A program made the position numbers and the translations under genes. Below are positions 49,998 to 59,723 of a DNA stretch of 64,000 nt, piece after piece. The notes beneath the pieces are model-generated. The model made no database searches. It was given only the letters and a program-made list of their open reading frames with translations, and had not been told where the DNA came from. Origin of the DNA: UBA4644 sp964646225 (lineage in GTDB: Bacteria > Bacillota > Clostridia > Oscillospirales > Butyricicoccaceae); NCBI GenBank assembly GCA_964646225.1, contig CAZYAD010000003.1:10060-74059 (forward strand). The letters are read 5' to 3'. Every line of letters starts with the position of its first letter. Positions within the stretch are counted from its first letter, which is position 1.

Positions 49998-52448
49998 ATG
50001 AGCGGGCAGACTCTGGTGGCCCGGGTGGCGGTGGCTGCGGCGGTCTATTCCATCGACCGGCCCTATGATTACAGCGTTCCCGAAGCCTGGGCCGGACAGG
50101 TGCAGGCCGGAACGCGGGTCATCGTCCCCTTTGGCGCGTCCAACCGCCGGAGCGAGGGCATCGTTCTGGAGCTGGCGCAGACGGCAGAGGAACGGCCGCT
50201 GAAAAGCCTTCTTCATGTGTTCGACGACCGGGTGGTGCTGGGGTCGGAGCAGCGGGCGCTGGCGCTCTGGATGTGCCGCCGCTGCTTCTGCACCTTTTTT
50301 CAGGCCGCCAACGCCATGCTGCCGCCGGGAGTCTGGAACCGCCAGGCCGAGGTCTATCAGCCGGGGGAGGCACCGCCGGACGGCCTTTCCGGCCGCAAAT
50401 TACAGCTTTTTCAGACGGTGGCAGCGGCAGAAAAGCCCCTCACCGGGCCGGAGATCGCCAAGCGCTGCCAGCTGGAGGACTGCAAAAAGGAGCTGGCCCA
50501 GCTGGTGCGTTCGGGCCATCTGAAGGTGAAGCAGCAGTTCCGGCAGTCCGTCCGGGAAAAAAAGATCACCCTGGTGCGCCTACACCTGCCCATGGAGCAG
50601 GCGCTGGCGCAGATCGGCAAGGGCGCCATGCGGGAAAAGCGGGAGGCCGTCCTGCGGGTGATCGATCAGGCGGGACAGCTGCCTGAAAAGGAGGTCTGCT
50701 ACCTCACCGGCGTGGGAGCACCCCTGATCCGCCGGCTGGTGACGCTGGGGATCCTGGAGTCCGAGGCGGTACAGGTCAGCCGGATGCCCCAGACGGAAAG
50801 CGTCGGCCCGCCGCCGCAGCTGACGCTGAACGAAGAGCAGCAGGCTGCCTATGACCGGCTGTGCCGGCTGCTGGAAAGCGGTCGGCCGGAGGCCGCCTTG
50901 CTTTATGGCGTCACCGGCAGCGGAAAGACCCAGGTGTACATCCGGCTGATCCGCCGCGTGCTGGAGCAGGGCCGGAGTGCCATCCTTCTGGTGCCGGAGA
51001 TCGCCCTGACGCCGCAGATGCTGGAGCGCTTTCGCCTGCATTTCCGGGAAACGGTGGCGGTGATGCACAGCGGCCTCACCGCTGCCCAGCGCTATGACGA
51101 ATACTGCCGTATACAGCGGGGCGAGGCCCGGGTGGTCATCGGCACCCGCACGGCGGTGTTTGCCCCGGTGCAGGAGCTGGGCTGTATCATCCTGGACGAG
51201 GAGCAGGAGCCCACCTACAAGTCCGAGGCCGACCCCCGCTATCACGCCCGGGAGATTGCCAAATACCGGGCGGCACAGGCGGGCTGCCTGCTGCTGCTTG
51301 GCTCGGCGACCCCCTCGGTCGAAAGCTTTCACGCGGCGCAGAGCGGCGCATATCAGCTGCTGACTCTGAAAAAGCGCTATCAGGAAACGCCGCTGCCTCG
51401 CACCCTGCTGGCCGATATGCGGGGCCAGCTGCGGGAGGGCGACCCCTCCCGGATCAGCCGCCAGCTGCTGGAGGAGCTGCAAAGCAACCTGTACCGTGGG
51501 GAGCAGTCCATCCTGTTCCTCAACCGCCGGGGCAGCGCCCGCATGGTGGTCTGTGTGGACTGCGGCGAGCTGCTGATGTGCGATAACTGCTCGGTGGCCC
51601 TGACCTATCACGGCCGCAACGGGCGGCTGATGTGCCATCATTGCGGCTTTTCCCGCCCGCTGCCGGAGGTCTGTCCCAAGTGCGGCGGCAGCCATCTGCG
51701 CCTCATCGGCGCGGGGACCCAGAGCGTGGAGGATGAGCTGCGGCTGCTGCTGCCCGACGCCGTGGTGCTGCGGATGGATGCCGACACCACCGAGGGCCGT
51801 GCCACCCACGAAAAGCTGCTGGAGGATTTTGCACGGGGCAAGGCAGACATCCTTTTGGGCACCCAGATGGTGGCCAAGGGGCTGGATTTTGACAATGTGA
51901 CGCTGGTGGGCGTGCTGGATGCCGATCTTTCGCTGTATTGCGGCGATTATTACGCCCAGGAGCGCACCTTTTCTCTGATGACCCAGGTGGTGGGCCGGGC
52001 AGGACGGCGGGACAAGCCGGGCCGGGCGGTGATCCAGACCTACACGCCGGAAAATCCCGTGATCCGGGCGGCGGCGGCGCAGGATTATGACAGCTTTTAT
52101 CAGCAGGAGATCCTGTCGCGCCGGGCGCTGAAAGCCCCGCCCTTTGCCCATCAGTTTGTATTCCGCTTCGGCGGCGGGGAGGAGCAGACCGTCCGGCGGG
52201 CAGCAGAGGTCTTTGCAGAGGCGCTGCAGGGGCAGCTGGCAAAGCTTCCGGAGCTGGAGCCCCGGGTGCTGGGCCCCGCGCCTGCCCCCATCGCAAAGCT
52301 GAACCGGCGCTATTTTTACACCGTGGCCTTTCGGGGAAGGGTCACCCAGGCCAGCAGGGGACTGGTTTCCCAGATGCTGGCAGCCTATGACCGCTGGCCC
52401 GGCAGCCGGAGCCTGACGGTTTCGGCGGACATTGACCCGTATTATTAA
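49998..52448 (+). CDS. priA: Primosomal protein PriA (replication restart helicase)
   Basis: An 816-residue superfamily 2 helicase that restarts stalled replication forks by loading the replisome. The N-terminal DNA-binding domain (YDYSVPEAWAGQVQAGTRVI) is followed by Walker A GVTGSGKTQVY, a DEEQE-type Walker B (ILDEEQEPTYKSE), and eight cysteines in four CxxC pairs between about 515 and 560 (CVDCGELLMCDNC; CHHCGF; CPKCGG) that bind two zinc ions. Length is in the normal range (730-830). It begins six bases after rpoZ, in the usual gmk-rpoZ-priA-def-fmt order. Confidence 0.95.
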   Translation: MSGQTLVARVAVAAAVYSIDRPYDYSVPEAWAGQVQAGTRVIVPFGASNRRSEGIVLELAQTAEERPLKSLLHVFDDRVVLGSEQRALALWMCRRCFCTFFQAANAMLPPGVWNRQAEVYQPGEAPPDGLSGRKLQLFQTVAAAEKPLTGPEIAKRCQLEDCKKELAQLVRSGHLKVKQQFRQSVREKKITLVRLHLPMEQALAQIGKGAMREKREAVLRVIDQAGQLPEKEVCYLTGVGAPLIRRLVTLGILESEAVQVSRMPQTESVGPPPQLTLNEEQQAAYDRLCRLLESGRPEAALLYGVTGSGKTQVYIRLIRRVLEQGRSAILLVPEIALTPQMLERFRLHFRETVAVMHSGLTAAQRYDEYCRIQRGEARVVIGTRTAVFAPVQELGCIILDEEQEPTYKSEADPRYHAREIAKYRAAQAGCLLLLGSATPSVESFHAAQSGAYQLLTLKKRYQETPLPRTLLADMRGQLREGDPSRISRQLLEELQSNLYRGEQSILFLNRRGSARMVVCVDCGELLMCDNCSVALTYHGRNGRLMCHHCGFSRPLPEVCPKCGGSHLRLIGAGTQSVEDELRLLLPDAVVLRMDADTTEGRATHEKLLEDFARGKADILLGTQMVAKGLDFDNVTLVGVLDADLSLYCGDYYAQERTFSLMTQVVGRAGRRDKPGRAVIQTYTPENPVIRAAAAQDYDSFYQQEILSRRALKAPPFAHQFVFRFGGGEEQTVRRAAEVFAEALQGQLAKLPELEPRVLGPAPAPIAKLNRRYFYTVAFRGRVTQASRGLVSQMLAAYDRWPGSRSLTVSADIDPYY

Positions 52449-52466
52449 ATCAGGAGGGATCCGTTT

Positions 52467-52955
52467 ATGGCGATCCGCAATATCGTCAAGGTGGGCGACG
52501 ACATTCTCACCAAGAAGTGCCGCCCCGTAACCGACTTCAACGACCGTTTGTTCACCCTGCTGGAGGATATGCACGAGACCCTGACCGCCGCCCATGGCGC
52601 AGGGCTGGCCGCGCCCCAGGTGGGCATCCTGCGCCGTCTGGCGCTGGTGATGGTGGAGGATGAGAGCTTTCTGGAGATCATCAATCCCGAGATCATTGAC
52701 CGCCGGGGAGAGCAGGACGGGGCCGAGGGCTGTCTGTCCGTCCCGGGGAAATACGGCATGGTCAAGCGCCCCATGGAGGTCACCGTCCGCTTTCAGGACC
52801 GGAACGGCCAGTGGCAGGAGCGCAAGGCAGAGGGCTTTACAGCCCGCGCCTTCTGCCATGAGATCGACCATCTGGACGGACATCTGTACACCGAGCTGGT
52901 GAGCGAATATCTGGATCCGTCGGAGTTTGCCGGAGACGGGGAGGACGACGAATGA
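52467..52955 (+). CDS. def: Peptide deformylase
   Basis: A 162-residue metalloenzyme that removes the formyl group from new polypeptides. Motif 1 is GAGLAAPQVG at 44-53, motif 2 EGCLS with metal ligand C89, and motif 3 HEIDHLDG with ligands H131 and H135 and catalytic E132. AGGAGG precedes the start. It overlaps fmt by four bases, pairing formyl removal with formyl addition in one transcript. Confidence 0.96.
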   Translation: MAIRNIVKVGDDILTKKCRPVTDFNDRLFTLLEDMHETLTAAHGAGLAAPQVGILRRLALVMVEDESFLEIINPEIIDRRGEQDGAEGCLSVPGKYGMVKRPMEVTVRFQDRNGQWQERKAEGFTARAFCHEIDHLDGHLYTELVSEYLDPSEFAGDGEDDE

Positions 52956-53884
52956 GGCTGGTCTTTATGGGCACGCCGGACTTCGCCGTGGCAGCGCTGG
53001 AGGCGCTGCATCAGGCGGGGCACGACATCGCCGCCGTTTACACCCGGATGGACACGCCGAAAAACCGCGGCATGAAGCTGCTGCCCCCGCCGGTAAAGGT
53101 CAAGGCGCTGGAATACGGCATTCCGGTCTTCCAGCCCAAAAATCTGCGGGGAGAGGATACCTGGCAGCAGCTGCGGGAGCTTGCGCCGGAGGTCATCGTG
53201 GTGGCGGCCTATGGCCGTCTGCTGCCCCAGACCGTGCTGGACATTCCCAAATATGGCTGCCTGAATATCCATGCCTCGCTGCTGCCCAAATACCGGGGCG
53301 CAAGCCCCATCAATGCCTGTATCCTCCACGGCGAGGAGCGGGCCGGCGTCACCATCATGCAGATGGAGGCCGGGCTGGACACCGGCCCCATGCTGCTGCC
53401 AGCCGAAGTGGAACTGCTGCCGGAGGAGAGCTATGGCAGCCTGCACGACCGCCTTGCAAAGCTTGGCGGAGAGGCCATTGTAAAGGCGCTGGACCTGCTG
53501 GCGCAAAACCGGCTTCCCGCCGTTCCGCAGCCGGAGGAAGGGGCCTGCTATGCCCCCATGATCCGCACGGAGGACTGCCGCATCGACTTTTCCCGCACGG
53601 CCCGGGAGGTCTCCTGCGCCATCCGCGCCTATGACCCCGTGCCGGGTGCCTTTGCCACCCTGGGCGGCGGCAAGATGAAGCTGTTTGAGGCCGCGCTGGA
53701 GCAGACGGAGGGCCACTGCGGTGCGCCGGGCGCCATTGTGCGCAGTGACAAAAACGGCATCGTGGTGGCCTGTGGTCAGGGGGCGGTGCGCATCCGCGCC
53801 GTGCAGGGCGCCGGAGGCAAAAAAATGCCCGCCGACGCCTTTTTCCGGGGCCATGCCGCACTGCTTTCGGAAACTTTCTGTTAA
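52952..53884 (+). CDS. fmt: Methionyl-tRNA formyltransferase
   Basis: A 310-residue enzyme that formylates initiator Met-tRNA. The start MRLVFMGTPDFAVAALEALH, the folate-binding loop LNIHASLLPKYRGASPIN and the DTGPML block (catalytic Asp) are conserved. The C-terminal third is the tRNA-binding oligonucleotide fold. It is coupled to def by an ATGA overlap. Length is close to the family mean (about 310-320). Confidence 0.96.
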   Translation: MRLVFMGTPDFAVAALEALHQAGHDIAAVYTRMDTPKNRGMKLLPPPVKVKALEYGIPVFQPKNLRGEDTWQQLRELAPEVIVVAAYGRLLPQTVLDIPKYGCLNIHASLLPKYRGASPINACILHGEERAGVTIMQMEAGLDTGPMLLPAEVELLPEESYGSLHDRLAKLGGEAIVKALDLLAQNRLPAVPQPEEGACYAPMIRTEDCRIDFSRTAREVSCAIRAYDPVPGAFATLGGGKMKLFEAALEQTEGHCGAPGAIVRSDKNGIVVACGQGAVRIRAVQGAGGKKMPADAFFRGHAALLSETFC

Positions 53885-53938
53885 CAGCGCAACCTTTTAC
53901 CGGGCCTTCCGGTCTAACCCGACGAAAGGGGTGTTTTC

Positions 53939-54616
53939 ATGTATTTCGATCCCACTTATCTGATCCTGCTTCCGGCGCTGCTGCTGGCCTTTTGGGCGCA
54001 GGCCCGGGTGAACAGCGCCTATGGCCGCTATTCCCGGGTCGCCTCGGCCCTTTCCGGGGAGGAGGCCGCCCGGCAGGTGCTGGCCCTTAACGGCGTCACC
54101 GGTGTGGAGATCCGCCCGGTGGCCGGTAAGCTTACCGATCATTATGATCCCCAGACCAACACCATTTACCTCTCCCAGGGGGTCTATGCCGCACGGACGG
54201 TGGCGGCCGCGGGTGTTGCTGCCCACGAGGCCGGCCACGCGGTGCAGTATGCCATGGGCTATGGCCCCATCCGCCTGCGCACGGCGATCATCCCGGTGAC
54301 CCGGCTGGGCTCCGGCCTGTCCTGGCCGCTGTTTCTGGTGGGGCTGGTGCTGGGCAGCGAGCCGCTGGCCATGGCCGGTGTGGTGCTGTTCTGCGCGGTG
54401 GTGGCCTTTCAGCTGGTGACCCTCCCGGTGGAGTTCAACGCCTCTAACCGGGCGCTGGCCGCGCTGGAGGACTGCGGCTGCTGCTCTGCGGAGGAGGTAG
54501 ACGGCGCAGGTGTGGTGCTGCGCGCGGCCGCCATGACCTATGTGGCCGCGTTGGCCCAGTCGCTGGCCCAGCTGCTGCGGCTGCTGACCATCGCCAACCG
54601 GAGCCGGAGGGACTGA
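53939..54616 (+). CDS. Zinc metallopeptidase, YugP family
   Basis: A 225-residue membrane protein of the YugP/DUF2204 family of neutral zinc peptidases. The HExxH motif is HEAGH at 96-100, preceded by IYLSQGVYAARTVAAAGVAA. Helices at about 8-22, 110-145 and 150-170 anchor it in the membrane. The function is unknown. It sits between fmt and rsmB, a placement shared with other Clostridia, and the rsmB start lies two bases after its stop. Confidence 0.85.
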   Translation: MYFDPTYLILLPALLLAFWAQARVNSAYGRYSRVASALSGEEAARQVLALNGVTGVEIRPVAGKLTDHYDPQTNTIYLSQGVYAARTVAAAGVAAHEAGHAVQYAMGYGPIRLRTAIIPVTRLGSGLSWPLFLVGLVLGSEPLAMAGVVLFCAVVAFQLVTLPVEFNASNRALAALEDCGCCSAEEVDGAGVVLRAAAMTYVAALAQSLAQLLRLLTIANRSRRD

Positions 54617-54617
54617 T

Positions 54618-55940
54618 ATGCTGTCTGCACGGGAAACCGCCCTGCGGGCGCTGATCTCCTTCCGCCGGGAGGGAGCCTGGCCTGATCTGTACCTGAAAAA
54701 AGCCTGTCGGGATATGAGCCGGGAGGAGAGCGCCCTGTGCGCCAATCTGACCTATGGCGTGCTGCAAAACCGCGCCTGGCTGGACTTCCTCATCGGCAGC
54801 GTTTCCGCCCGGCCTGTGGAAAAGCTGACCCCACAGGTTCTGGATGCCCTGCGGCTGGGGGCCTATCAGCTGCTGTTCCTAACCCGAATTCCTCAGAGCG
54901 CTGCCGTCCACGAGACGGTGGAGCTGGTGAAGCAGCACGGCAATCCCGCCGCCGCAGGCTATGCCAACGGCGTTCTGCGGGCCCTTCAGCGCCGGCTGGA
55001 GCAGCTGCCGGAGGTGCCGAAGGATGACCCGCTGGAGTATCTTTCCATCCGCTACAGCCACCCCCGGTGGTTCGTGGGCAAGATGTGCAAGCGGCTGGGC
55101 TTTGCGGACTGTGAGGCGCTGCTGCAGGCGGATAACGCCCCCGCCCCGGTGACCGCCCGGGTCAATACCCTGAAGCTCCGGCGGCCCGAGCTGCTGGCTT
55201 TGCTGGCAGAGCAGGGGATCGCCGCCCAGCCCCATCCGTGGCTGGAGCAGGCGCTGTGCTTCCCTGACCTGCGGGGCGTGCTGCAAAGCGACGCACTGAA
55301 GCAGGGGCTGTTTTACATCCAGGACATTGCCAGCCAGCTGTGTGTAGAGGCGTTGGCCCCCCGCCCGGGGGAAACCGTGCTGGATCTGTGCGCCGCTCCC
55401 GGGGGAAAATCCCTGCTGGCGGCCCAGCTGATGGAGGATCGCGGCACCCTGCTGTCCATGGATCTCCACCCGCATAAAACCGATCTGATCGCCCAAAATG
55501 CCGCCCGCTACGGGGCTTCCTGTATCCAGACCTTCCCTGCGGACGCCTCTGTGATAAAGGACGCCCTGCTGGCACGGGCCGACACCATCATCTGCGATGT
55601 GCCCTGCTCGGGAATGGGGGTCATCCGCAAAAAGCCCGATGTGCGCTATAAGGACGGCGACCAGCTCAAGGCCCTGCCGCCTCTCCAGCTCTCCATTCTG
55701 GAGAATGCGGGCCGCTATCTCCGGCCCGGCGGCCGTCTGGTCTATTCTACCTGCACAGTCTTGAAGGAAGAAAACGAGGCCGTGGTGGAGCGCTTTCTGT
55801 CCACCCACCCGGAGTTCGCGCTGGAGCCCTTCACCCTCCCGGGCATCGGCCCTGTGGAGGAGGGAAGGCTGACTCTCTGGCCCCACATCCACCACACCGA
55901 CGGCTTTTTTATGGCAAAAATCGTAAAGACGCGAGGCTGA
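54618..55940 (+). CDS. rsmB: 16S rRNA (cytosine-967 C5)-methyltransferase
   Basis: A 440-residue enzyme methylating C967 of 16S rRNA. An N-terminal NusB-like RNA-binding domain (about 1-130) is followed by the SAM domain with VLDLCAAPGGKSLLAAQ, catalytic cysteine in DVPCSGMGVIRKKPD and the release cysteine in YSTCTVLKEENE, the two-cysteine arrangement of NOL1/NOP2/Sun enzymes. It begins just after yugP and ends one base before rlmN. Confidence 0.95.
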   Translation: MLSARETALRALISFRREGAWPDLYLKKACRDMSREESALCANLTYGVLQNRAWLDFLIGSVSARPVEKLTPQVLDALRLGAYQLLFLTRIPQSAAVHETVELVKQHGNPAAAGYANGVLRALQRRLEQLPEVPKDDPLEYLSIRYSHPRWFVGKMCKRLGFADCEALLQADNAPAPVTARVNTLKLRRPELLALLAEQGIAAQPHPWLEQALCFPDLRGVLQSDALKQGLFYIQDIASQLCVEALAPRPGETVLDLCAAPGGKSLLAAQLMEDRGTLLSMDLHPHKTDLIAQNAARYGASCIQTFPADASVIKDALLARADTIICDVPCSGMGVIRKKPDVRYKDGDQLKALPPLQLSILENAGRYLRPGGRLVYSTCTVLKEENEAVVERFLSTHPEFALEPFTLPGIGPVEEGRLTLWPHIHHTDGFFMAKIVKTRG

Positions 55941-55941
55941 T

Positions 55942-56985
55942 ATGAACGAAAAAATCTGCATCAAATCCCTGCTGCCTGCCCAGCTGGAGGCCCTTCTGAC
56001 CCAACTGGGGGAACCCCGATACCGGGCGAAGCAGATCTTTAAGTGGCTGCACCAGGGGGTCACCTCCTTTGAAGAGATGAGCGATATCCCCAAGGCCCTG
56101 CGGGTCAAGCTGGATGAGGCCTGCTTCATCACCCGGCCTGAGATCCTGAGAAAGCAGGTCTCCCGGTTGGACGGCACCATCAAATATCTGTTTGGCCTTG
56201 CGGACGGCAACAGCATCGAAACGGTCCTGATGCAGTATGAGCACGGTAACAGCATCTGCGTTTCCACCCAGGCGGGGTGCAAGATGGGCTGCGTGTTCTG
56301 CGCCTCCTTTGACCCCGCCCGCAGCCGCAACCTGACCCCGGCCGAGATTCTGGACGAGATCCTTTTTGTCCAGAAGGACAGCGGACGCCGGGTGTCCAAT
56401 ATCGTGCTGATGGGCACCGGAGAGCCGCTGGACAATTACGACAATGTGCTGCAATTTCTGCGGCTGGTGTCCCATGAAAACGGTATCAACATCGGAATGC
56501 GGCATATCTCCCTTTCCACCTGCGGTCTGGTGCCGAAGATCGACGAGCTGGCCCAGCTGAAATTGCAGTTGACCCTGTCCATCTCGCTGCACGCGCCCAA
56601 TAACGAGACCCGCTCCAAAATCATGCCGGTGAACCGCCGCTACGGGCTGGAGGAGCTGATTCCTGCCTGTCATCGGTACTTTGAGACCACCGGCCGGCGC
56701 ATCTCCTTTGAGTATGCCATGATCCACGGCGTCACTGACACCCGGGAATGCGCCCGGCAGCTGATCGCGCTGCTCAGGGGCTTCAACTGTCATGTGAACC
56801 TGATCCCGCTGAATCATGTGGAGGGGTCGCCGCTGGTGCCCAGCACACGGAACGATCTGCGCTGGTTCCAGAACGAACTGATCCGAAACGGGCTGAACGC
56901 CACCGTGCGCCGAAGCCTGGGCGGAGATATCTCGGCCTCCTGTGGCCAGCTCCGTCGCCAGAGAAATATGGAGGTGGCAAAATGA
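55942..56985 (+). CDS. rlmN: Dual-specificity 23S rRNA/tRNA adenine-C2 methyltransferase RlmN
   Basis: A 347-residue radical-SAM enzyme that methylates A2503 of 23S rRNA and A37 of some tRNAs. The [4Fe-4S] cysteines are C113, C117 and C120 in AGCKMGCVFCASF; the methyl-carrying cysteine is C334 in GGDISASCGQLR. GTGEPLDNYDNVL is the SAM-contact block. Cfr, which confers ribosomal antibiotic resistance, is the related alternative, but the housekeeping neighbourhood favours RlmN. Its stop overlaps the phosphatase start (ATGA). Confidence 0.95.
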   Translation: MNEKICIKSLLPAQLEALLTQLGEPRYRAKQIFKWLHQGVTSFEEMSDIPKALRVKLDEACFITRPEILRKQVSRLDGTIKYLFGLADGNSIETVLMQYEHGNSICVSTQAGCKMGCVFCASFDPARSRNLTPAEILDEILFVQKDSGRRVSNIVLMGTGEPLDNYDNVLQFLRLVSHENGINIGMRHISLSTCGLVPKIDELAQLKLQLTLSISLHAPNNETRSKIMPVNRRYGLEELIPACHRYFETTGRRISFEYAMIHGVTDTRECARQLIALLRGFNCHVNLIPLNHVEGSPLVPSTRNDLRWFQNELIRNGLNATVRRSLGGDISASCGQLRRQRNMEVAK

Positions 56986-57716
56986 AAGCATGGGGACTGA
57001 CCGATGTGGGCGTCGTCCGGGAGGTCAACGAGGACGCCTTTCGGATGGAGTACGACGCTGCATCGGAGCGGGGGCTGTTTCTGGTCTGCGACGGCATGGG
57101 CGGCGCGAAGGCCGGTGAGGTAGCCTCCGGACTGGCGGCCGACGCGTTTGTCAACAGCCTTTCCAACTGCTGGAAGGGAAGTACCCCCGCCGGACAGCTG
57201 CGGCAGCGGCTGCTGGAGGCCTATGACCAGGTGAACGAGGTGGTGTTCGATGCCTCCCGCGCCAATGAGGACTACGCCGGAATGGGCACCACCATGGTGT
57301 GCGCCCTGTGCGGCGGCGGTCAGGCTCTGGTGGGCAATGTGGGCGACAGCCGGGCCTATCTGCTGGATGAAAACGGGATGCGTCAGATCACAGAGGATCA
57401 TTCTCTGGTGACCGAGCTGATGAAGCGGGGTGATCTGACGCCCTATCAGGCCAGCCGGCACCCCAGTCGGAATGTGATCACCCGGGCCATGGGGGCCGAT
57501 GCCACCGTAAAGTGCGACATCTTTACCGTGCCGGTAAAGGCCGGGCAGTACCTGCTTCTGTGCAGTGACGGCCTGACCCGGGAGATCACCGACCCGGAGA
57601 TCTATTACGAGATTTTTCAGAGCGAGCGGCCGGAGACCGCCTGCGCCCGGCTGCTGGACATGGCCAAGCACCGGGGCGGACACGACAATATCACCATGAT
57701 TCTGATTGGCTTTTAA
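56982..57716 (+). CDS. prpC: PP2C-type Ser/Thr phosphatase (PrpC/Stp)
   Basis: A 244-residue metal-dependent phosphatase. Metal-site residues are in VREVNEDAFR, LVCDGMGGAKAGE, VGDSRAYL, CSDGLTREI and HDNITMILI, all intact. It reverses phosphorylation by the PASTA kinase encoded 15 bases downstream. ATG at 56982 (MKAWGLTDVG) overlaps the rlmN stop. The order rlmN-prpC-prkC-rsgA is nearly universal in Firmicutes. Confidence 0.95.
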   Translation: MKAWGLTDVGVVREVNEDAFRMEYDAASERGLFLVCDGMGGAKAGEVASGLAADAFVNSLSNCWKGSTPAGQLRQRLLEAYDQVNEVVFDASRANEDYAGMGTTMVCALCGGGQALVGNVGDSRAYLLDENGMRQITEDHSLVTELMKRGDLTPYQASRHPSRNVITRAMGADATVKCDIFTVPVKAGQYLLLCSDGLTREITDPEIYYEIFQSERPETACARLLDMAKHRGGHDNITMILIGF

Positions 57717-57731
57717 CAGGGAGGTGTCACC

Positions 57732-59723
57732 ATGGATAAGTATATCGGAACGATGCTGGACAATCGGTATGAGCTCCAGGAGATCATCGGCGTGGGCGGC
57801 ACCGCCGTGGTCTATAAGGCAAAATGTCACCGGCTGAACCGCTATGTGGCCGTCAAGATCCTGAAGGAGGAGTTTGCCTCTGACGAGGAATTCCGCCGGA
57901 AGTTCCATGACGAGGCCCAGGCCGTTGCCATGCTTTCCCATCCCAATATCGTCAATATCTACGATGTTTCCCGGTCGGGAAATGTGGACTACATCGTCAT
58001 GGAGCTGATCGACGGCATTACCCTGAAGGAATACCTGAGCCGCCGGGGCCAGCTTTCCCCCAAGGAGGTGACGGTGTTTGCCACCCAGATCGCCCGCGCA
58101 CTGGAGCACGCTCATGACCACAACATTATCCACCGGGATATCAAGCCCCAGAATATCATGCTGCTGCGGGACGGCACCGTTAAGGTGGCCGACTTCGGCA
58201 TCGCCCACTTTGCCTCCAACGAGAGCACCTACAGCAAGGGCGAGGCCATCGGCTCGGTACACTATGTCTCGCCGGAGCAGGCCAAGGGCAGCTATGTGGA
58301 CAACCGCACCGATCTGTATTCTCTGGGTGTGGTAATGTACGAAATGATCACCGGCCGCCTGCCCTTCGAGGGGGACAGCCCGGTGTCCATCGCGCTGCAG
58401 CATATCAACTCCATCGCGCTACCCCCCTCCATCTTTGCCGAGGATGTGCCGCCGCAGCTGGAGGAGATCACCATGAAGGCCATGAACCCCTCGCTTTCCC
58501 GCCGATACGCCACCGCCGGACAGATCCTTGCCGATCTGGAGGCATTCCAGAACGAGCAGCAGTTTAAGCTGTCCATCCCCCGGGAGGAGGGGACACCGGT
58601 GGAGGAGGATGAGCTGGAAGCCACCCGCAAGCTCCACAATACCGGCGAGGTTGCCGCCATTCTGGAGGCTGAGGGCCGCCATCTGCGGGAAAAGCCAGAG
58701 CAGCCCGCGGCAAAAGGGGAGGAGCCCCGGGGAACGGAGGAGGAGCCTGTGAAAAAAGCCAAAAAGGAGCGTTCGCCCCTGCCTGCGGCGCTGCTGTTCA
58801 GCCTGTTTGCCGTGCTGGTCTTCTGCGGCGGCGCAGCCTACTTCATCAAGTCGGTGATCGACCCCTACGGCGATCAGGATTCCGACAAGCTGGTCACGCC
58901 CAACCTCCTCGGCCAGTATTATTCTCAGGTGATCACCGACCCGGCCTACGCCGACTTCACCATCGTGGAGGGTGAGTATGTCTATTACGAGTCGGTGGAC
59001 GCCGGCAAGATCATCCAGCAGGAGCCCGAAGGCAATCGGAAGATCGGCCGGGACGAGGTCATCACCGTGACCATCAGCCGCGGGGCAAAGACCTTCCAGC
59101 TGTCGGATTATACCGAAATGGAAGCGCGGCAGGTGAAGATCGAGCTGGAGCGGCTGGGCATCATCTGTGTGGAGGACACGCCGGAGTTTAATGACGAGGT
59201 GCCCAGCGGTCATGTGCTCCGCACCGAACCGGCGGCGGGAACACAGCTGACCGCCGGAGACACCGTCACCCTGACGGTGAGCAAGGGCCCGGAGATCGTC
59301 CTGGTGGAAATGCCCGCCCTGATGGGCTGCTCGGAGTCCGAGGCGCTGATGCTGCTGGAGGCCGCCGGGCTGAACTGGGATCCGGTGACCTATGAGGAAT
59401 ACGACGGCATGGCGGGTCAGGTGATCTACCAGAGCGTGGAGGCCCATACCCAGGTGGAAAAGGGCTCCACTGTGGCCTTTACTATCAGCATCGAGCCTGC
59501 CGCGCCGCCCGAGGTGACCCTCGATCTGCCCATCACGCTGGTGGATACCGGTGAGGAAACGGTGGAGGTCTGGGTCATGGTGGACGGTATGACGGTCTAT
59601 AACAGTGCCCACGATCCGGCGGAAGGCTCCATCACGGTGTCGCTGACCGCCCTGCAGGGGGAGCATCTGGTGGAAATCTACCAGAACCGGGTGCCCTATT
59701 CCTCGGAGGTGGTCACCTTCTGA
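57732..59723 (+). CDS. prkC: PASTA-domain Ser/Thr protein kinase PrkC/Stk1
   Basis: A 663-residue receptor kinase. Kinase domain 1-270: glycine loop GVGGTAVVYKA, K42, catalytic D136 in HRDIKPQN, DFG at 154-156. A juxtamembrane acidic and basic linker follows, then one membrane helix (about 352-375), and three PASTA repeats plus a C-terminal beta domain. PASTA domains bind cell-wall fragments and lipid II, so growth and spore germination are monitored from outside. It follows its phosphatase gene, and rsgA starts in its last base. Confidence 0.95.
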   Translation: MDKYIGTMLDNRYELQEIIGVGGTAVVYKAKCHRLNRYVAVKILKEEFASDEEFRRKFHDEAQAVAMLSHPNIVNIYDVSRSGNVDYIVMELIDGITLKEYLSRRGQLSPKEVTVFATQIARALEHAHDHNIIHRDIKPQNIMLLRDGTVKVADFGIAHFASNESTYSKGEAIGSVHYVSPEQAKGSYVDNRTDLYSLGVVMYEMITGRLPFEGDSPVSIALQHINSIALPPSIFAEDVPPQLEEITMKAMNPSLSRRYATAGQILADLEAFQNEQQFKLSIPREEGTPVEEDELEATRKLHNTGEVAAILEAEGRHLREKPEQPAAKGEEPRGTEEEPVKKAKKERSPLPAALLFSLFAVLVFCGGAAYFIKSVIDPYGDQDSDKLVTPNLLGQYYSQVITDPAYADFTIVEGEYVYYESVDAGKIIQQEPEGNRKIGRDEVITVTISRGAKTFQLSDYTEMEARQVKIELERLGIICVEDTPEFNDEVPSGHVLRTEPAAGTQLTAGDTVTLTVSKGPEIVLVEMPALMGCSESEALMLLEAAGLNWDPVTYEEYDGMAGQVIYQSVEAHTQVEKGSTVAFTISIEPAAPPEVTLDLPITLVDTGEETVEVWVMVDGMTVYNSAHDPAEGSITVSLTALQGEHLVEIYQNRVPYSSEVVTF